Of a DNA stretch of 64,000 nt, positions 62,083 through 64,000 are shown one piece after another (the first letter of the stretch is position 1; the number at the start of each line of letters is the position of its first letter). The notes under the pieces were generated by a model. The model saw only the letters and a program-made list of their open reading frames with translations. It made no database searches and was not told where the DNA came from. A program made the position numbers and the translations under genes. This stretch comes from Pterois miles (Eukaryota; Chordata; Actinopteri; Perciformes; Scorpaenidae). The DNA is taken from NCBI GenBank assembly GCA_947000775.1, contig CAMQGK010000110.1, positions 24,029,501 through 24,093,500 on the forward strand, written 5' to 3'.

Positions 62083-63436
62083 CATGCAAACACATATTTG
62101 GCTCAGTACACGAGGTATCTGAGTCATCTGTGTCTCACTAAGTGCATGTTCCCATACCATGTTAATAATAATTACATGCATGTTTATTCAGTGTGTCAAG
62201 GGCTGTGTAATCAATCCAAAATGATTAACGATAATAGTAATAACACAACAATAATTTAAATTTAAATGATCAGAAATGTAACCTGAGGTCAAGTCATGTC
62301 CTTATTTACAAATTGAAGACGTCCATTGAGCTGTAATTGAAAAACCTTGCAGCTGCATTTTGAACCTCTGTAGCTGCAAATGAGGGAGGGATTTACATGG
62401 TGTCACACTATCCTGACACACTCCTCTCCATGCAGCAGATGTGCATGTGATAGGATTCCTTAATCTGCTGTACATTAAGTCACTGTGTCTGAGGCGTACT
62501 TAATGCCCGACTACAGCGACACACATGCTGTCAACAGCTCAGTGCCTAATGGAGGAACTTTATTACTCCATTAGGCATTGATTGTTGAATTGAAAACCAC
62601 TAAGAATACCGTACAGAAGAGAGAGAACTTTTTAAACAATGAATTAGCATAAAACAAATGGCTTTTTTAAAAACAAAAATGAGATGGAAAGTGAACTTAC
62701 GGAACGGGCCGACTGGAATGATGATAGGGTTTGAAACATGATGGAGAGAGATGGAAAATAATGAGACAGATGAAACGCTGAGCTACAAAACAAAATCGGT
62801 GATAGCATGGAAAAGAGCCAAAACAAAAGAAGAAGCAGAGTGAATGAAAAACTGCTCAGTTTGGATTTCATTTACACAGATAAAAGCATTAGTGGATAAA
62901 GTCGTCTGAGACTATTTAAACCGAGACCCACAGAGAGAAAGAAAAAGGGCACCGAGAGAGCGAGGAGGCGAGAGGAGCGAGATAAAGAGACAGGAAGAGA
63001 GAGGGAGGGAGTCATGTCTTATTAATACCAGGACTGCTCTCTGGCAGTGAGTTAAAGCACACATCTACCAAACATCTGTCAAATGGGGTAATCCATACGG
63101 TTTAGCATAAGCTCCCGGCAACACTGCTGGACAGAGACTCACAAATATACACTGATACGAACACAGAGTGTTGGACAGGAAATGGGGACCGGCTTTTGCA
63201 TGATTCTGTTGCCATGTGCCTGTAATGCACGAGCATGAGCTTTTTTTTATGCCAACCTAAGTATGCAGTGTGTGTGAGCATATACAGTATGCATGACGTG
63301 TTCCTTACCGTGGACCTGCAACATGGCCGAGGCCTCTGTCTTGCCCACACTGTTCTCAGACGTGCAGGTGTATGTCCCTTCATCCTGCTCTTTCACGCGG
63401 AACAAATGGAGGCTGTTGCCGTTGCGGATTTCAAAC
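32027..63436 (-). CDS. robo3: Roundabout receptor Robo3, partial (5' exons beyond the window), 21-22 coding exons, about 1085 aa in window
   Basis: Exons: 63436-63309, (62712-62701), 60507-60383, 57871-57700, 57272-57067, 53628-53547, 53310-53142, 49312-49146, 48833-48712, 48506-48293, 47902-47784, 44793-44616, 42989-42771, 41807-41765, 41668-41532, 41435-41148, 39476-39338, 37689-37376, 35920-35804, 34312-34139, 33810-33689, 32038-32027. All are GT-AG with consistent phase. Robo proteins are axon-guidance receptors of the Slit system; Robo3 controls commissural axon midline crossing. Order: half Ig3, Ig4, Ig5, three FN3, membrane span, tail. The assignment to Robo3 rather than Robo1/2 rests on tail motifs SPIYSTI, NWCPPLPARTYL, ELPPPPAPPP and IPYGQPSFL, which parallel human ROBO3, and on linkage to hspa8. 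Robo4 is excluded by Ig3-Ig5 and a third FN3. Ig1 and Ig2, which bind Slit, are outside the window. Confidence 0.9.
32305..33130 (+). repeat. Dispersed repeat with GATTAATCG-type termini, copy 2
   Basis: It starts AGGGCTGTCAATCGCATGAT and continues GTACCTTAAAGGGAGATTTG, then, after the inserted foldback element, CAACATGGGAGTGGGCAAAT and CCCCAAACTGCATGTGATTA. It is the reverse orientation of 2535-3257 and lies in the last robo3 intron. Confidence 0.7.
32418..32571 (+). mobile_element. Foldback nonautonomous element, copy 2, with 9-bp target duplication
   Basis: It is inserted in the repeat at 32305-33130; TTACTACTC is duplicated at 32409-32417 and 32572-32580. Arms of about 53 bases (from TTCTGGCAAAAAATTGAATC to GGGACAAATC) are almost perfect inverted copies around a short GGGGCGAAACGT loop. 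A 39-base nonpalindromic segment (TCATTCATCCAGGTCATATT) is present only at the left end. Confidence 0.75.
34364..34640. mobile_element. Left half of the TTAA/AGGAATAG foldback family
   Basis: TTAAAGGAATAGTTTGACTT is followed by GTTAGATGAGAAGATTGATAC, GGTTAGCTTAGCATAAAGAC and CCAGCACCTCTAAAGCTCAC. It lies in the robo3 intron between 34312 and 35804; the right half is not evident. Confidence 0.6.
35370..35705 (+). repeat. CTAAC-type dispersed repeat, copy C
   Basis: Blocks GGCATGCTAACATTTGCTAA, GCTGAGGCTGACAGGAATG, GGTATTTGGTCATAAACCAA and TACAAAATTTCGAGGCAATC appear in the order seen in copies A and E, in a robo3 intron. Confidence 0.6.
36122..37360. mobile_element. 1.24-kb TTAA-flanked inverted-repeat element in robo3
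   Basis: The left end AGGTGTAATGTGTAAGATCT and the right end, whose reverse complement begins AGGTGCACTGTAATGTAATG and continues to AAGATCTGGCC, are imperfect inverted repeats. TTAA flanks both sides (36118-36121 and 37361-37364), the target-site size and sequence of piggyBac-type elements. No transposase frame is present. The right end lies 5 bases past the robo3 donor at 37370-37375. Confidence 0.65.
37800..38730 (+). repeat. CTAAC-type dispersed repeat, copy D, interrupted
   Basis: 37800-37985 has GCTAACGTCAGCATTAG ... TTTGCTAATTAGCACTAAAC ... GGTATTTGGTCATAAACCAA. The distal part (GGGGGACATGAATGTCTTTA ... CCAAATTTCATGACAATCC ... CAGTCTGGACCAAAG) resumes at 38625. About 600 bases of unrelated sequence sit between. 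Confidence 0.55.
41671..41692. repeat. robo3: 22-base A/T homopolymer forming a robo3 polypyrimidine tract
   Basis: On the minus strand 22 consecutive T run directly into AG|GCCGGG, the acceptor of exon 41668-41532. Such runs are length-polymorphic. Confidence 0.9.
43133..43840. mobile_element. TTAA/AGGAATAG-family foldback element with a nested insertion
   Basis: The outer element starts AAAGGAAAAGTTTGTGGAG and breaks at GTTAGCTTA (43245). It resumes at TAAAGACTGGAAACAAGG (43577) and runs to GCTAAGCTAACCAGCTGCTG ... GTGTTACCCACAATGTCAAA. The insert 43246-43577 has inverted ends AGACTGTATTTATG and CTTATATACAGTCT and contains a 14-base G run at 43472-43485. Confidence 0.6.
43965..44416. mobile_element. 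TTAA-flanked inverted-repeat element, AGGTACAGTGTGT family
   Basis: The ends AGGTACAGTGTGTAGGATTT and (reverse complement) AGGAACAGTGTGTTGGGGG are inverted copies. TTAA occurs at 43961-43964 and 44417-44420. The interior has CTCTAGAGCCAGTGTTTGG and ACATGGCGGAGCAACATGGC. Related copies are at 50245-50570 and 52753-53098, with a fragment at 1780-2040. Confidence 0.7.
45210..47500. other. robo3 intron sequence without recognisable features
   Basis: Part of the 3-kb intron between 47784 and 44793. It is AT-rich with no coding or RNA signal that I can support. A short AC/TC tract is at 47510-47540. Confidence 0.4.
47590..47768 (-). repeat. Teleost dispersed repeat (same family as 12327-12690), reversed
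   Basis: The reverse complement reads GGTTTCTTCCATG ... GTTTTTTTTCTGAGGGAGTT ... GAGGGTCTAAGGATGC ... GATGCAAATTAGTGATTTGTG ... TATTGGGCTGAATAAATG. It begins about 10-15 bases beyond the robo3 donor at 47778-47783. Confidence 0.7.
50089..50695. mobile_element. AGGAATAG-family element carrying a nested AGGTACAGTGTGT-family element
   Basis: The outer left half is TTTGACATTTTGGGAAATAC ... GAAGCTACAACCAGCAACC (50089-50225). The inner element is CATGGCGGACTCCATGAAG ... TTACACACTGTCCCTTTAA (to about 50570). The outer element resumes with TCTGTACAAAATTG ... CTAAGCTAAGCTCACTAG ... CTTCTCATCCAACTCTC. Confidence 0.6.
52425..52638. mobile_element. Right half of an AGGAATAG-family foldback element
   Basis: CGTTTCCAGTCTTCATGCTA, AGCTAAGCTAATGAGCTGCAG and CTTCTCATCTAACTATTAGC lead to TTTCCCAAAACATCAAAGTA-TTCCTTTAA. 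It is in the large robo3 intron 49313-53141. Confidence 0.6.
52753..53098. mobile_element. TTAA-flanked inverted-repeat element next to robo3 exon 53142-53310
   Basis: It is bounded by TTAA at 52749-52752 and 53099-53102. The ends AGGTCCATTGTGTAAC and (reverse complement) AGATACAGTGTGTGGGATC are imperfect inverted repeats. The interior is the reverse orientation of the 43965-44416 family (GATCACCTGAAACTAAGAAT, GTTGCTCCGCCATATTTCTA). Confidence 0.7.
58915..59390 (+). repeat. CTAAC-type dispersed repeat, copy E (longest uninterrupted)
   Basis: GCTAACGTCAGCATGCTAAC ... GTTAGCATGCTAACATACAG ... ACCTGATGATGATGCTAAAT ... ACAAATTTCATGGCACTCCA ... TTCAGTCTGGACCAAAATGG. It lies in the robo3 intron between 57871 and 60383. 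Confidence 0.7.
62038..62080. repeat. AC dinucleotide microsatellite
   Basis: A run of CA units broken once by CCC, within the robo3 intron between 60508 and 62700. Confidence 0.9.
62701..62712 (-). CDS. robo3: Candidate 12-nt microexon of robo3 between Ig3 and Ig4
   Basis: Minus-strand CATTCCAG|TCGGCCCGTTCC|GTAAGTTC has a strong acceptor and a near-consensus donor around 12 bases. Inclusion keeps frame: the codon split across the Ig3 exon (ending G) and Ig4 exon (starting TA) becomes V-G-P-F-L instead of V. YCAY motifs, the NOVA recognition unit, occur twice just upstream (62718-62724) and three times within 22 bases downstream (62694 down to 62679). Mammalian ROBO1 and ROBO2 have a short NOVA-regulated alternative microexon (e6b) in this part of the ectodomain, which makes this position plausible. 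Confidence 0.5.
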
Positions 63437-64000
63437 CTGGGAATGAGAAAAAGAGAGATAATGAACGGAGAAGCATAGCAAAAAGAAAATGACAAAAATA
63501 ATCTCCACAAAGCGAAGAAAATCTGCCAGTTGTACAAGATAATGTCATTTCTTTCCTTGTCAATCAAACTGTTTTCCAATCAAGTGACATTATCTATCTG
63601 CCTTAGATATTGTCACTGGTTCCTGGCAAATCCTTAGAACAGTCAAAAATCAAGTAGAAACAAGTAATATTATCTGAACCCACTGAAGGACTATTCATTT
63701 GACTCTGGAAAAACAGTATTTTATCTCTCAACGGTAGATTAAATAGGAAGTTAAAGTGAATTTTGCAAAGAATTATTGAAAATACCAAATACAACCACAG
63801 TACAGAAAGCTAATTCAGCTGACTTGGTCTATGTATGGGATACAGTGTATTAAACCACTATAAATCACTTCATTTTATAGACTCACAAACCATAGAAGCA
63901 AAAGATAAAGTAGATAGATAAACAATAACGAGAAACATGAAAAATATGAAAAACAACCATTTCATTCATTTGTCATCGTCTCAATTTGCTGTTTTCAAAG

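Larger units (their letters stand above)
53547..63436 (-). other. robo3: robo3 exons for Ig3 (second half), Ig4 and Ig5
   Basis: 63436-63309 encodes the C-terminal half of Ig3 (FEIRNGNSLHLFRV, DEGTYTCTSENSVG). 60507-60383 and 57871-57700 encode Ig4 (RSITFQCGTTGNPPPAIFW; DSGFYICQAISVAGS). 57272-57067 and 53628-53547 encode Ig5 (TAQLHCRVIGGPSVKISW; DSGMYTCTVSSATGESSW). Each Ig is split by one intron, and both disulfide cysteines and the core tryptophan are present in Ig4 and Ig5. The introns between 53628 and 63309 hold dispersed repeats (53800-53960, 58915-59390, 60590-60770, 61540-61640), a C15-like run near 59888 and an AC repeat at 62040-62080. Confidence 0.9.

Overview
The window looks like nuclear DNA of a ray-finned fish, probably a percomorph teleost. 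The support is spliced vertebrate genes with GT-AG introns, AT-rich intergenic DNA, and several dispersed repeat families I recognise as typical of percomorph genomes. The species cannot be named from sequence alone.

Four protein-coding genes are supported. (1) A ZPLD1-like (cupulin-like) zona-pellucida-domain membrane protein on the minus strand, 7789 to 3836, with ten coding exons assembled in one frame to 397 residues. (2) hspa8 (Hsc70, constitutive cytosolic chaperone) on the plus strand, with a noncoding first exon ending at 15851 and eight coding exons from 17906 to 20893, 656 residues. (3) lim2 (MP20, lens fibre membrane protein) on the minus strand, 24186 to 22910, four coding exons and exactly 173 residues. 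(4) The 3' three quarters of robo3 (Roundabout guidance receptor) on the minus strand, from 63436 to 32027. It runs from the second half of Ig3 through Ig4, Ig5, three FN3 domains, the membrane span and the cytoplasmic tail; the 5' exons lie beyond base 64000. All exon joins were checked by hand for splice sites and reading phase.

Layout: 1-3800 is repeats (SINE tail, foldback element, 27-bp minisatellite, dispersed repeats). 3836-7850 is the ZPLD1-like gene. 7850-15540 is gene-free and holds a 37-bp minisatellite of about 31 units at 11178-12326. 15540-21225 is hspa8. 21290-21670 is a tRNA-Ala fragment beside a tRNA-derived SINE. 22910-24890 is lim2. 24900-31390 is gene-free apart from a CpG-richer, promoter-like patch near 26400. 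31390-64000 is robo3, whose introns are loaded with nested nonautonomous elements.

The genes do not form a pathway; the shared context is synteny (HSPA8 and ROBO3 are both on human 11q24). The most interesting signals are in robo3: a candidate 12-nt microexon between Ig3 and Ig4 flanked by YCAY (NOVA-type) motifs, and a last intron whose retention would swap the C-terminus, like the mammalian Robo3.1/Robo3.2 switch. Also notable are the apparent absence of U14 snoRNAs from the hspa8 introns and an odd foldback element flanked by direct repeats.
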